Source: Nemertoderma westbladi
Lineage: Eukaryota > Xenacoelomorpha > Nemertodermatida > Nemertodermatidae
Length of the DNA: 64,000 bases
Direction of reading: 5' to 3'
Assembly: GCA_032718475.1 (NCBI GenBank)
Contig: JAUCBJ010008852.1
Location: forward strand, 28,720-92,719
In this document: positions 22,931-33,615 of the stretch, one piece after another
Position numbering within the stretch: the first letter of the stretch is position 1
How the letters are laid out: each line of letters starts with the position of its first letter
Program-made: the position numbers and the translations under genes
Notes under the pieces: generated by a model
The model's database searches: none
What the model saw: only the letters and a program-made list of their open reading frames with translations
What the model was told of the DNA's origin: nothing

Positions 22931-25211
22931 CAGTTACAGTTACAGTTACAGTTACAGTTACAGTTACAGTTACAGTTACAGTTACAGTTACAGTTACAGT
23001 TACAGTTACAGTTACAGTTACAGTTACAGTTACAGTTACAGTTACAGTTACAGTTACAGTTACAGTTACAGTTACAGTTACAGTTACAGTTACAGTTACA
23101 GTTACAGTTACAGTTACAGTTACAGTTACAGTTACAGTTACAGTTACAGTTACAGTTACAGTTACAGTTACAGTTACAGTTACAGTTACAGTTACAGTTA
23201 CAGTTACAGTTACAGTTACAGTTACAGTTACAGTTACAGTTACAGTTACAGTTACAGTTACAGTTACAGTTACAGTTACAGTTACAGTTACAGTTACAGT
23301 TACAGTTACAGTTACAGTTACAGTTACAGTTACAGTTACAGTTACAGTTACAGTTACAGTTACAGTTACAGTTACAGTTACAGTTACAGTTACAGTTACA
23401 GTTACAGTTACAGTTACAGTTACAGTTACAGTTACAGTTACAGTTACAGTTACAGTTACAGTTACAGTTACAGTTACAGTTACAGTTACAGTTACAGTTA
23501 CAGTTACAGTTACAGTTACAGTTACAGTTACAGTTACAGTTACAGTTACAGTTACAGTTACAGTTACAGTTACAGTTACAGTTACAGTTACAGTTACAGT
23601 TACAGTTACAGTTACAGTTACAGTTACAGTTACAGTTACAGTTACAGTTACAGTTACAGTTACAGTTACAGTTACAGTTACAGTTACAGTTACAGTTACA
23701 GTTACAGTTACAGTTACAGTTACAGTTACAGTTACAGTTACAGTTACAGTTACAGTTACAGTTACAGTTACAGTTACAGTTACAGTTACAGTTACAGTTA
23801 CAGTTACAGTTACAGTTACAGTTACAGTTACAGTTACAGTTACAGTTACAGTTACAGTTACAGTTACAGTTACAGTTACAGTTACAGTTACAGTTACAGT
23901 TACAGTTACAGTTACAGTTACAGTTACAGTTACAGTTACAGTTACAGTTACAGTTACAGTTACAGTTACAGTTACAGTTACAGTTACAGTTACAGTTACA
24001 GTTACAGTTACAGTTACAGTTACAGTTACAGTTACAGTTACAGTTACAGTTACAGTTACAGTTACAGTTACAGTTACAGTTACAGTTACAGTTACAGTTA
24101 CAGTTACAGTTACAGTTACAGTTACAGTTACAGTTACAGTTACAGTTACAGTTACAGTTACAGTTACAGTTACAGTTACAGTTACAGTTACAGTTACAGT
24201 TACAGTTACAGTTACAGTTACAGTTACAGTTACAGTTACAGTTACAGTTACAGTTACAGTTACAGTTACAGTTACAGTTACAGTTACAGTTACAGTTACA
24301 GTTACAGTTACAGTTACAGTTACAGTTACAGTTACAGTTACAGTTACAGTTACAGTTACAGTTACAGTTACAGTTACAGTTACAGTTACAGTTACAGTTA
24401 CAGTTACAGTTACAGTTACAGTTACAGTTACAGTTACAGTTACAGTTACAGTTACAGTTACAGTTACAGTTACAGTTACAGTTACAGTTACAGTTACAGT
24501 TACAGTTACAGTTACAGTTACAGTTACAGTTACAGTTACAGTTACAGTTACAGTTACAGTTACAGTTACAGTTACAGTTACAGTTACAGTTACAGTTACA
24601 GTTACAGTTACAGTTACAGTTACAGTTACAGTTACAGTTACAGTTACAGTTACAGTTACAGTTACAGTTACAGTTACAGTTACAGTTACAGTTACAGTTA
24701 CAGTTACAGTTACAGTTACAGTTACAGTTACAGTTACAGTTACAGTTACAGTTACAGTTACAGTTACAGTTACAGTTACAGTTACAGTTACAGTTACAGT
24801 TACAGTTACAGTTACAGTTACAGTTACAGTTACAGTTACAGTTACAGTTACAGTTACAGTTACAGTTACAGTTACAGTTACAGTTACAGTTACAGTTACA
24901 GTTACAGTTACAGTTACAGTTACAGTTACAGTTACAGTTACAGTTACAGTTACAGTTACAGTTACAGTTACAGTTACAGTTACAGTTACAGTTACAGTTA
25001 CAGTTACAGTTACAGTTACAGTTACAGTTACAGTTACAGTTACAGTTACAGTTACAGTTACAGTTACAGTTACAGTTACAGTTACAGTTACAGTTACAGT
25101 TACAGTTACAGTTACAGTTACAGTTACAGTTACAGTTACAGTTACAGTTACAGTTACAGTTACAGTTACAGTTACAGTTACAGTTACAGTTACAGTTACA
25201 GTTACAGTTAC
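22931..25211. repeat. Perfect hexanucleotide array (CAGTTA)n, about 380 copies
   Basis: An uninterrupted CAGTTA repeat of about 2281 bp; I saw no substitution in it. It starts after AAAATATCA and ends in GTTACACACATAGATG. Six is a multiple of three, so every frame translates to a dipeptide polymer (Gln-Leu, Cys-Asn or Thr-Val on one strand or the other). These open frames are consequences of the repeat, not genes. The array lies in the intron between the two halves of Ig domain 2. Each unit contains TTACAG, which ends like a splice acceptor. Confidence 0.97.
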
Positions 25212-25555
25212 ACACATAGATGACCAAACAACCAAATAACGCAATAAATACTGTAGTGCCAATAATAATAAACAGAAATTCTACCACACTACGGGCTTGT
25301 TGTGTATTTCACACTTCCTGCGAGCACAGAAATGAGAAAAACACACAAACGGTACCGTTCCCTCGTTAATGAGGAGGGATTATCTTAAAATAAAATTGAT
25401 TATCTTATGTTACACGAAGGTACAATGCAATGGATTGATCGTTTATTAAATATAGTGAAATTATTATTTTTGCAGGCTGTTAACCTGTTTTGCCTTCTCT
25501 CCTACTCTCTCGCGAAATATTAGCGAAATATTTAAAGAGTCAATCTTCCATTGAA
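25212..25555. other. Unique intron sequence
   Basis: 344 bp of AT-rich sequence between the hexanucleotide array and a tRNA-like block. I see no gene or repeat in it. Confidence 0.6.
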
Positions 25556-25605
25556 GGCGGTGTAGCTTAGTTAGTTGAGTGCCGGGCTTACAAATATCCG
25601 GCTCT
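25556..25605 (+). mobile_element. tRNA-like SINE head fused to a minisatellite
   Basis: The block contains GTGTAGCTTAGTTAGTTGAG followed by TGCCGGGCTTACAAATATCC. It looks like the 5' half of a tRNA: an A-box-like TAGCTTAGTTAGTTGAGTGC, and a stem GCCGG/CCGGC around a loop containing TTACAAA. No B box or T arm follows; the sequence runs straight into the 17-bp minisatellite. This suggests the head of a tRNA-derived SINE whose body has been replaced by, or has given rise to, the tandem repeat. A functional tRNA gene is excluded because the 3' half is missing. Confidence 0.5.
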
Positions 25606-26950
25606 GGGTCGCCACCAGCTTCAGGTTGCATTCGGCTTTGGGTCGCCTCTGCCTTCAGGTCGCCGCAGGCTTCTGGTCGCATCAGGCATCGGGTCGCCTC
25701 CAGCATCGGGTTGCCTCAGGCTTTGGGTCGCCTCTGGCATCGCGTTGCCTCCAGCATCGGGTCGCCTCAGGCTTCTTCGGGTCGCCTCAGGCATCCGGTC
25801 GCCTGAAGCATTGAGTCGCCTCAGGCTTCGGGTCGCCTCAGGCATCGGGTCTCATCAGGCTTCAGGTCGCCTCCGGCTTTGTCTCGCCTCAGGCATCGGG
25901 TCGCCTCAGGCTTCGGGTCGCCTCAGGCTTTGGGTCGCCTCAGGCTTCAGGTCACCTCAGGCTTCGGGTCTTCTCAGGCATCGGGTCGCCTCAGGCATTG
26001 GGTCGCCTCAGGCTTTGGGTCGCCTCAGGCTTCGGGTCACCTCAGGCTTCGGGTCGCCTCAGGCATCGGGTCGCCTCAGGCATCGGGTCGCCTCAGGCTT
26101 CGGGTCGCCTCAGGCTTTGGGTCGCCTCAGGCTTCAGGTCACCTCAGGCTTCGGGTCTTCTCAGGCATCGGGTCGCCTCAGGCATTGGGTCGCCTCAGGC
26201 TTTGGGTCGCCTCAGGCTTCGGGTCACCTCAGGCTTCGGGTCGCCTCAGGCATCGGGTCGCCTCAGGCATCGGGTCGCCTCAGGCTTCGGGTCACCTCAG
26301 GCTTCGGGTCGCCTCAGGCATCGGGTCGCCTCAGGCATCGGGTCGCCTCAGGCTTCAGGTTGCCTCAGGCATTGGGTTGCCTCAGGCATCGGGTCGCCTC
26401 AGGCTTCGGGTTGCCTCAGGCATCGGGTCGCCTCAGGCTTCGGGTCGCCTCAGGCATCGGGTCGACTCAGGCTTCGGATCGCCTCAGGCATCGGGTCGCC
26501 TCAGGCTTCGGGTCGCCTCAGGCTTTGGGTCGCCTCAGGCTTTGGGTCGCCTCAGGCTTCAGGTCACCTCAGGCTTCGGGTCTTCTCAGGCATCGGGTCG
26601 CCTCAGGCATTGGGTCGCCTCAGGCTTTGGGTCGCCTCAGGCTTCGGGTCACCTCAGGCTTCGGGTCGCCTCAGGCATCGGGTCGCCTCAGGCATCGGGT
26701 CGCCTCAGGCTTCGGGTCACCTCAGGCTTCGGGTCGCCTCAGGCATCGGGTCGCCTCAGGCATCGGGTCGCCTCAGGCTTCAGGTTGCCTCAGGCATTGG
26801 GTTGCCTCAGGCATCGGGTCGCCTCAGGCTTCGGGTTGCCTCAGGCATCGGGTCGCCTCAGGCTTCGGGTCGCCTCAGGCATCGGGTCGACTCAGGCTTC
26901 GGATCGCCTCAGGCATCGGGTTGCGCCAGGCTTTGGGTCGCCTCAGGCAT
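25606..26950. repeat. 17-bp minisatellite, left arm
   Basis: Units of GGGTCGCCTCAGGCTTC and GGGTCGCCTCAGGCATC, with scattered variants (TTTGG, CACC, TTGCC, GTCGAC). The first few units, nearest the SINE-like block, are irregular. A longer-period duplication is visible: several hundred bases around 25890-26340 recur almost exactly around 26510-26950. Seventeen is not a multiple of three and the unit has no plus-strand stop, so all three plus frames stay open and give a 17-residue periodic polypeptide (core SGRLRHRVASGFGSPQA). I treat these as non-coding. Confidence 0.93.
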
Positions 26951-27531
26951 TGAGGACCTTCGAATACGTAAGGGAAAGGCATGGGCAGCCTTGAATAAGC
27001 TTTCCAGGATTTGGAAGTCACCTAGAATTAATCGGAAACTTAAGATTATTCAGAGCAGCAGTAGTTCCAGTACTCCTCTACGGGAGTCAATGCTGGGCTC
27101 TAACTGCTGAGGACACCAAATCTCTGGATGGCACATTCACAAGAATGCTACGCCGGGTACATTGTGTCAAGTACAATGCACACATCTCCAACCAGACACT
27201 ATATAACATTGGAGGTGTCTCATTGGTTCCCCCAAGCTTGACACTAGAACAAAATCGCCTCCGCTTTGCAGGACATTGCTTTCGCCGTGAGGACCAGCCA
27301 GTGCATAATCTTGTACTTTGGCAGCCTCATGGAGTGAATAAGCATGGTGGACAGCCCATGACTTTCTTGAGACGCATCTTAAAGGACACTGGCCTTAAAG
27401 ATGCGGATGATCTAGCAAATGTCATGGGTGATAGGGAGTTGTGGCGGTGCAATTTTGTTGACAAGCCGGCACAGCATTCTTAAAAATGCAGCTGCAATGC
27501 AGCATGCCGATCCTAGTAGTAGTAGTAGTAG
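26951..27531 (+). mobile_element. LINE copy 1, 5'-truncated 3' fragment
   Basis: Begins inside the coding sequence at TGAGGACCTTCGAATACG, directly after a minisatellite unit, and ends in TAG x6 (27514-27531). It encodes the C-terminal part of a non-LTR reverse-transcriptase polyprotein (for example TFTRMLRRVHCVKYNAHIS and LRFAGHCFRREDQPVHNL). It is nearly identical to copy 2 next door, but near 27045 it lacks about 4 bases that copy 2 has, so the frame is broken there. The C-terminal R-L-R-F-x-G-H-C block and short trinucleotide tail are common in RTE-like LINEs of marine invertebrates. I do not assign the clade firmly. Confidence 0.85.
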
Positions 27532-28467
27532 TGGTTGACTATGTTCTACGCATGTCCTTAGATCATTATAATGATGATGGGGTGATGATAACTCCACCTA
27601 CTGGCTCCAAAAGTCGAGGAAATCCTGCCAAGTACCTAACTGATCTAGACTTTGCTGATGACTTAGGAGTACTCTCAGAATCATTAGAGGGAGCCCAATG
27701 GCTCCTCAGCTCATTAGAACATGCTGCTTCTAGTGTTGGTCTTTTTATTAACTCCAGAAAGACCAAAATTCTGACAGTTAACTTTGAAAGTCCTCAGCAA
27801 GTCTCTGATCGGATGAGCATAAGGTCAAAGGATGGTATGCTTGAGCATGTGGACGACTTCTGTTACCTGGGATCATGGATCCGGAAGTCAGGTGAGGACC
27901 TTCGAATACGCAAGGGAAAGGCATGGGCAGCCTTGAATAGGCTTTCCAGGATTTGGAAGTCACCGAGAATTAAACGGAAACTTAAGGTCCGATTATTTAG
28001 AGCAGCAGTAGTTCCAGTACACCTCTACGGGAGTCCATGCTGGGCTCTAACTGCTGAGGACACCAAATCTCTGGATGGCACATTCACAAGAATGCTACGC
28101 CGGGTTCATTGTGTCAAGTACAATGCCCACATCTCCAACGAGACACTATATAACATTGGAGGTGTCTCATTGGTTCCCCCAAGCTTGACACTAGAACAAA
28201 ATCGCCTCCGCTTTGCAGGACATTGCTTTCGCCGTGAGGACCAGCCAGTGCATAATCTTGTAATTTGGCAGCCTCATGGAGTGAATAAGCATGGAGGACA
28301 GCCCATGACTTTCTTGAGACGCATCTTAAAGGACACTGGCCTTAAAGATGCGGATGATCTAGCAAATGTCATGGGTGATAGGGAGTTGTGGCGGTGCAAT
28401 TTTGTTGACAAGCCGGCACAGCATTCTTAAAAATGCAGCTGCAATGCAGCATGCCGATCCTAGTAGT
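27532..28467 (+). mobile_element. LINE copy 2, reverse-transcriptase 3' half
   Basis: A 5'-truncated LINE with an open frame from about 27537 to a TAA at 28428-28430, followed by about 30 bp and a short TAG x2 tail that abuts a new minisatellite unit. The frame contains the catalytic core LTDLDFADDLG (F-A-D-D box near 27650), the downstream NSRKTKIL motif, and the same C-terminal domain as copy 1. The upstream fingers of the polymerase and the endonuclease are missing, so it cannot be autonomous. It directly follows the tail of copy 1 with no minisatellite unit between them. Confidence 0.88.
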
Positions 28468-30147
28468 GCCTCAGGCATTGGGTCGCCTCAGGCATCGGGT
28501 CACCTCAGGCTTCGGGTTGCCTCAGGCATCGGGTCACCTCAGGCTTCGGGTTGCCTCAGGCATCGGGTTGCCTCAGGCTTCGGGTCGTCTCAGGCATCGG
28601 GTCGCCTCAGGCATCGGGTCGCCTCAGGCTTCGGCTCTCCTCAGGCTTCGGGTCGCCTCGGGCATCGGGTCGAACCAGGCTTCGGGTCGCCTCTGCCTTC
28701 GGGTCGCCTCAGGCTTCGGGTCGCCTTAGGCTTCGGGTCGCCTCAGGCATCGGGTCGCCTCAGGCTTCGGCTCGCCTCAGGCTTCGGGTCGCCTCGGGCA
28801 TCGGGTCGAACCAGGGTTCGGGTCGCCTCTGCCTTCGGATTACCTCAGGCTTCGGGTCGCCTTAGGCTTCGGGTCGCCTCAGGCATCGGGTTGCCTCAGG
28901 CTTCGGGTCGCCTCTGCCCTTGGGTCGCCTCAGGGTTCGGGTCGCCTCAGGCTCCAGGTCGCCTCAGGCTTCGGCTCGCCTCAGGCTTCGGGTCGCCTCG
29001 GGCATCGGGTCGCCTCAGGCTTTGGGTCGCCTCTGCCTTCGAGTCGCCTCAGGCTTCGGGTTGCCTCAGGCTTCGGGTCGCCTCAGGCATCGGGTTGCCT
29101 CAGGCTTTGGGTCGCCTCTGCCTTCAGGTCGCCTCAGGCTTCGGGTTGCCTCAGGCATCGGGTCGCCCCAGGCTTCGGGTCGTCTCAGGCATCGGGTCGC
29201 CTCAGGCTTCGGGTCGCCTCAGGCATCGGGTCGCCTCAGGCTTCGGCTCGCTTCAGGCTTCGGGTCGCCTCGGGCATTGGGTCGAACCAGGCTTCGGGTC
29301 GCCTCTGCCTTCGGGTCGCCTCAGGCTTCGGGTCGCCTTAGGCTTCGGGTCACCTCAGGCATCGGGTTGCCTCAGGCTTCGGGTCGCTTCTGTCTTCGGG
29401 TTGCCTCAGGGTTCGGGTCGCCTCAGGCTTCGGGTCGCCTCGGGCATCGGGTTGCCTCAGGCTTCTGGTCGCCTCTGCCTTCGGGTCGCCTCAGGCTTCG
29501 GGTCGCCTCAGGCTTTGGGTTGCCTCAGGCATCGGGTTGCCTCAGGCTTCGGGTCGCCTCTGCCTTCAGGTCGCCTCAGGGTTCGGGTCGCCTCAGGCAT
29601 CGGGTCACCTCAGGCTTCGGGTCGCCTCAAGCATTGGGTGGCCTCAGGCTTCGGGTCGCCTCAGGCATCGGGTCGCCTCAGGCTTCGGGTCGCCTCTTCC
29701 TTCGGGTCACCTAAAGCTTTAGGTCGCCTCAGGCATCGGGTTGCCTCAGGCATCGGGTCGCCTCAGGCTTTGGGTTGCCTCAAGCTTCGGGTCGCCTCAG
29801 GCATCAGGTCGCCTCAGGCTTTGGGTTGCCTCAAGCTTCGGGTTGCCTCAGGCTTTGGGTCGCCTCAGGCTTCGGGTTTCCTCAGGCTTCGGGTCGCCTC
29901 AGGCTTCGGGTCGCCTCAGGCTTTGGGTCACCTCAGGCTTTGGGTCGCCTCAGGCTTCAGGTAGCCTCAGGCTTTGGGTCGCCTCTGGCTTTGGGTCGCC
30001 TCAGGCTTCAGGTCGTCTCAGGCTTTGGGTCGCCTCTGGCTTTGGGTTGCCTCTGGCTTCGGGTTGCCTCAGGCATCGGGTCGCCTCTGGCTTCGGGTCG
30101 CCTTAGGCATCGGGTCGCCTCCAGCTTCGGGTCGCCTCCAGCTTTGG
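28468..30147. repeat. 17-bp minisatellite, right arm
   Basis: The same GGGTCGCCTCAGGCTTC-type unit as the left arm, resuming at GCCTCAGGCATTGGG immediately after the LINE tail. This arm is more variable, with CTCTGCCTTC, GAACCAGG and CTCGCCTCAGG units, and near 29700-30147 mostly TTTGG units. It ends in unique sequence about 100 bp before the exon at 30248. Left and right arms were evidently one array before the LINE insertions. Confidence 0.92.
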
Positions 30148-30247
30148 CCAACTGTTTGCTTTTGCAATCTTCCATAGAATAAGTTAGCCAAAAGTTAAAT
30201 TTGTGGAGTACTTTAAGCAACAATAATTATAAATAATTTACTTGCAG

Positions 30248-30392
30248 AAATGGTTGAGAGAAGGAGGAATAATTCATTGGGATTCGTTTATGCAAGCTTT
30301 GAAACATTTGGGTAGAAATCCAGTGACAATCTATTGCTCCATATATACAGCGTCTGTAAATGAAAGGTCTTATTACAAGCTCATCTATTCAG
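30248..30392 (+). CDS. Exon: second half of Ig-like domain 2, VEGFR/PDGFR-like receptor
   Basis: Acceptor TTACTTGCAG ends at 30247 and donor CAG|GTATGA starts at 30393; phase 0 in, phase 1 out. It encodes 48 residues containing GGIIHWDSFMQAL and NPVTIYCSIYTASVNERSYY. The W-D-S strand and the second Ig cysteine in I-x-C-x-I are arranged as in the second Ig domain of VEGFR-type receptors. It continues in phase from the exon at 22161, so the intron between them is about 7.9 kb and consists mainly of tandem repeats and LINE sequence. Confidence 0.72.
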
Positions 30393-31527
30393 GTATGAAT
30401 AAATATATTATTTATAAATTATTATAAATATATTTTGTTATAAACTAAATCATCTTAAATCCTCTCAAGATTCCTTGTAAAACTCATTTCTACACATCGT
30501 GTACATATCGTGTACAGTAGTTGATTCTCTTACCGCTAGTAGTGAGAGATAAAAGGTTGATCCTTGGCTTTGGCGGCATAAATAATTTATGTTGACAATT
30601 ACCCTAACTATTGCCGATAGTCCCGCTTGTTGAGTTAAAAAAGGGCCTTTCTGAAAGAATTGAATTGAGAGTATGACATTTTGAAAAAAAAAATACGTTT
30701 ATTGTTTTGATTAGAAAAGTCCATCAAAGTAATTTTACTTACAAATTATTTGTACTGGTAATACATTTTTTTTGCGAGGTGTAAATGAAACCCAAAAATC
30801 ATTCCCTATCATCCTTGCTTATCCCTTTGCTGCGGCAGCGAAAACCAACCACTATCAGGTTGTGGGGAATTAGCGCAACACGCATACACGTTCCAGGATT
30901 CTCTAAAGTGAAAACACCGAAATCTTTTTAACTGGCACATCACAGTTAAAAAGATTTTGGTGTTTTCACTTTAGAAAGACAGCCTCCAATCTTTCCGTCT
31001 ACTACTGTATACACGCGATGCGCATTCGGGATACAATAGAACTTATCAATAAGCAGGTTGATGCCATTAACAATAGGCAATCAGCCCAGGCAGGACAAAC
31101 AGTAAACCTGCTCACTGGGAGGAAAAGCCAACCAACCAACCACCAAGGTTTAGACTAAATGCCTCAAAGGTTGGAAGGACCACTTTGAGAAGCTTCTAAA
31201 CATTGAAAGGCTTGCCTGATAACTTACTATAACTCTGATATTAATACGTAAACAAAATGTTCTAGATATGGTGTATCTATCAAATAGAATAATATAGCTT
31301 CGTGCAATTCAAAACCATGCAACTTTCCTTAAATAATGCTGAGATATGGGCATTCTTTCGAATGCCCTACCCTTATCTTAGCTATTTTCAAACGAAGCAC
31401 AGATTGTGTTTTATTTGGAATTCTTGCATGGTCGGCTATCCATTGCTACCAACAATTCACTGTAAGGTTGAAGACTAACTGCGGTGTATTCTGGCTCACC
31501 CAGAATAAACATATTTTTGTGTTACAG
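30393..31527 (+). other. Intron of the VEGFR-like gene
   Basis: AT-rich intron of 1135 bp without recognisable coding sequence. It contains the long hairpin at 30902-30975 and a short CCAA-rich stretch near 31127. Confidence 0.65.
30902..30975. repeat. 33-bp inverted repeat with 8-nt loop
   Basis: The left arm at 30902-30934 (starting TCTAAAGTGAAAACACC) pairs with the right arm at 30943-30975 (ending GGTGTTTTCACTTTAGA). There is one mismatch over 33 positions. The loop is GCACATCA. It could be a minimal foldback transposon or a stable intronic RNA hairpin; no target-site duplication is obvious. Confidence 0.85.
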
Positions 31528-31691
31528 CAAACAGACTGACAGCCCAGCCACGTGCAACAGTAGACGAAGACATGCCATATCGTGTCAAAGGGGAATCCAT
31601 GACAATATCCTGCTCTGCAAAAGTTGAACAGTATACGGAGAGTGTGCAATGCTTATATTTGTTTTTCAACGGAAACCATCTCACCAAACGT
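31528..31691 (+). CDS. Exon: first half of Ig-like domain 3, VEGFR/PDGFR-like receptor
   Basis: Acceptor GTGTTACAG ends at 31527 and donor CGT|GTTAGT starts at 31692; phase 1 in, phase 0 out. The encoded residues include MPYRVKGESMTISCSAKVEQ, an A'-B strand pair with the first Ig cysteine, and then SVQCLYLFFNGNHLTKR. The extra cysteine in VQC and the lack of the usual C-strand Trp are noteworthy. The extra cysteine may pair with the extra cysteine in MNCYTD of the next exon. Without splicing the frame stops 33 bp after the donor. Confidence 0.7.
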
Positions 31692-31904
31692 GTTAGTTTA
31701 ATTAACACTAAATAGATTCACAATTTAAATCTAATTCATCAAAATGAATTTAGTAACATTGATCTGTTTTAGTAAGTAATACTGCCCAAAAATAAAAGGG
31801 AATAAAAAGTATAACAAATATAAAAATATAAAATAAAATAAAAAAGGGATTAAATAAATAATTTTCAAATGCATGCGAAAAAAACATGTTAGGAATGCGG
31901 GGAT

Positions 31905-32489
31905 AGTAAATATTACGACTTCCAGTACCCAGGATAATGGCTAGAGAGTAGCAAAAAGGACATAGAAGTTAGGAAAGCAAAGGCTTGGGTAGCTCTATCA
32001 AAAATGGATACCATCTGGAAATCAGATCTCTCCAGGCACCTGAAGACTAAGTTCTTTCGAGCCACAGTGGAAAGTGTATTTTTATACGGGGGTGAGACCT
32101 GGACACTGACTAAATCACTTGAACAACGAATTGATGGTTGCAACACAAGACTACTAAGGGCAGCCCTAAACATCAGCCTGAGACAACACATGACAAACGC
32201 CGAGCTTTATGGTACAATAACACCTGTATCAACCACCCTCCGTGAACGCAGATTAAGATTCAGTGGGCACTGCTGGCGAAGTAAAGACGAGGTCATACCA
32301 GATCTACTTTTCTGGCAACCAACTCATGGAAAGCGTAGTCATGGACGACCGGCCATAACATATAGAGATCAACTTGAAAGGGATACTGAACTTGGGAGAA
32401 ACGAAATTGCGACAACTATGGAGAATCGGGAAGCCTGGAAGGATCTCATTTCCACTGTCCGAGTTCGCTCGACCTAGTAGTAGTAGTAG
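31905..32489 (+). mobile_element. LINE 3' fragment, second family
   Basis: A 5'-truncated LINE piece in the intron between the two halves of Ig domain 3. It encodes KAKAWVALSKMDTIWKSD, a TKFFRATVESVFLYGGETW block, and the C-terminal RLRFSGHCWRSKDEVIPDLL and THGKRSHGRPAITYRDQL motifs. This is homologous to, but clearly diverged from, the two LINE copies at 27-28 kb. It ends in TAG x5 at 32475-32489, and the first TAG is the stop codon. The polymerase core is absent. Confidence 0.85.
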
Positions 32490-32826
32490 AGTAAGTAGTG
32501 ATTTTTTCTTATTGGCTAGAGTAAGTAGCGTTTCATTCCCTGTAATAAAACTTTCACTTGTAAAAATTAAATATAATATGTCATTTTTTTAACATTATTT
32601 TTAATTTCATTAAATATTATAATAAGTATTATTTATCATAAATAATAATATTATAGAACAAATATTTAATTAATTAAATAAAAACTATGACAGGTGTAAC
32701 CATAGTAATGATTCGTTGACAATATCCGGAGTTGGATTGTTATCAAGGAAATGTTATTTAACATTTAAAATAAAATAAAATAAAAATTATTTCCAGTCTC
32801 TATTTCCCTTTCATATATTTCCATAG
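32490..32826 (+). other. AT-rich intron sequence
   Basis: 337 bp between the LINE tail and the next exon. It is strongly AT-rich with ATTT and AATAA runs. I see no gene in it. Confidence 0.6.
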
Positions 32827-32995
32827 GAAACTCCAATAAGGTGGGACTCCTGGCCCGATCCCTCGCATACAACAACTCATGAGTCATGGCAACTCAACAC
32901 ATTAACAGCTGCTGATACTGGCGAATACAAATGTGTGTTAATGAACTGTTATACAGATGTAACTAAGAATGACTCCATCAATATCACTGTTTATG
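32827..32995 (+). CDS. Exon: second half of Ig-like domain 3, VEGFR/PDGFR-like receptor
   Basis: Acceptor TTTCCATAG ends at 32826 and donor TATG|GTAATT starts at 32996; phase 0 in, phase 1 out. It encodes ETPIRWDSWPDPSH, then SWQLNTLTAADTGEYKCV, an F strand in which D-T-G-E-Y-K-C is a textbook Ig motif, and a final G strand SINITVYG. Together with the exon at 31528 this completes Ig domain 3. Confidence 0.76.
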
Positions 32996-33304
32996 GTAAT
33001 TAATTAAATTATTTATTATTGTATTTAAATTATCTGAGGTTTCTAGACCAATTCTAGACCAAAGTTTCTAGACAATTTACTGTTTTGGTTAGAATTTTTA
33101 TACATATTGGGAGCTGTTTTTAAGAAATAATTCTGATATAATTTACTAATTTTCCAGGGCATTTAATATTAATGCGGAACAAGTAGTCAGAGCAGGTTAC
33201 AGGTGTAGGCTACATAAAGGATAACTTTATACGCCGCTTGTGAATATTGCGTGGGCTGACTATTAAATAATGTGAACAAACTGCAAATTGTAAAATGGGG
33301 TACT
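32996..33304 (+). other. AT-rich intron sequence
   Basis: 309 bp of intron before the 21-bp minisatellite. I see no gene and no repeat of note. Confidence 0.6.
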
Positions 33305-33615
33305 TAAAGTTGTGTGAATGCACTAAGTTGAGCAAGCTGAATATAAAGTTGAGTAAGCGGACAATAAAGTTGAGTAAGCGGACAATAAAGTTGTGTAAGA
33401 GGACAATAAAGTTGTGTAAGCGGACAATAAAGTTGTGTAAGTGAACTATAAAGTTGTGTAAGTGTACTATAAAGTTGTGTAAGTGAACTATAAGTTGTGT
33501 AAGTGAACTATAAGTTGTATAAGTGGACTATAAAGTTGTGTAAATGTACTATAAAGTTGTGTAAGTGAACTATAAGTTGTATAAGTGGACTATAAATTTG
33601 TGTGAACTATAAGTT
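33305..33615. repeat. 21-bp minisatellite, left arm
   Basis: Units around AAAGTTGTGTAAGTGGACTA with variants GAGTAAGCGGACAAT, GTGAACTAT and GTGTACTAT. The first units are the most diverged. The array is cut at 33615/33616 by the reverse-transcriptase element and resumes on its other side near 36425. Confidence 0.92.

Noticed and set aside
22931-25211. Telomeric repeat
   Set aside because: CAGTTA and its rotations do not match TTAGGG, TTAGG or other known telomere units, and unique genic sequence lies on both sides.
22855-25287. Polypeptides of alternating Gln-Leu, Cys-Asn or Thr-Val about 780-810 residues long
   Set aside because: They are direct translations of the CAGTTA hexanucleotide in every frame and carry only a few dozen non-repeat residues.
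25745-29964. Arg/Ser/Gly-rich 17-residue repeat proteins of 370-530 residues
   Set aside because: All three plus frames are open because the 17-bp unit has no stop. The LINE insertions interrupt the array and the frames simply read through it.
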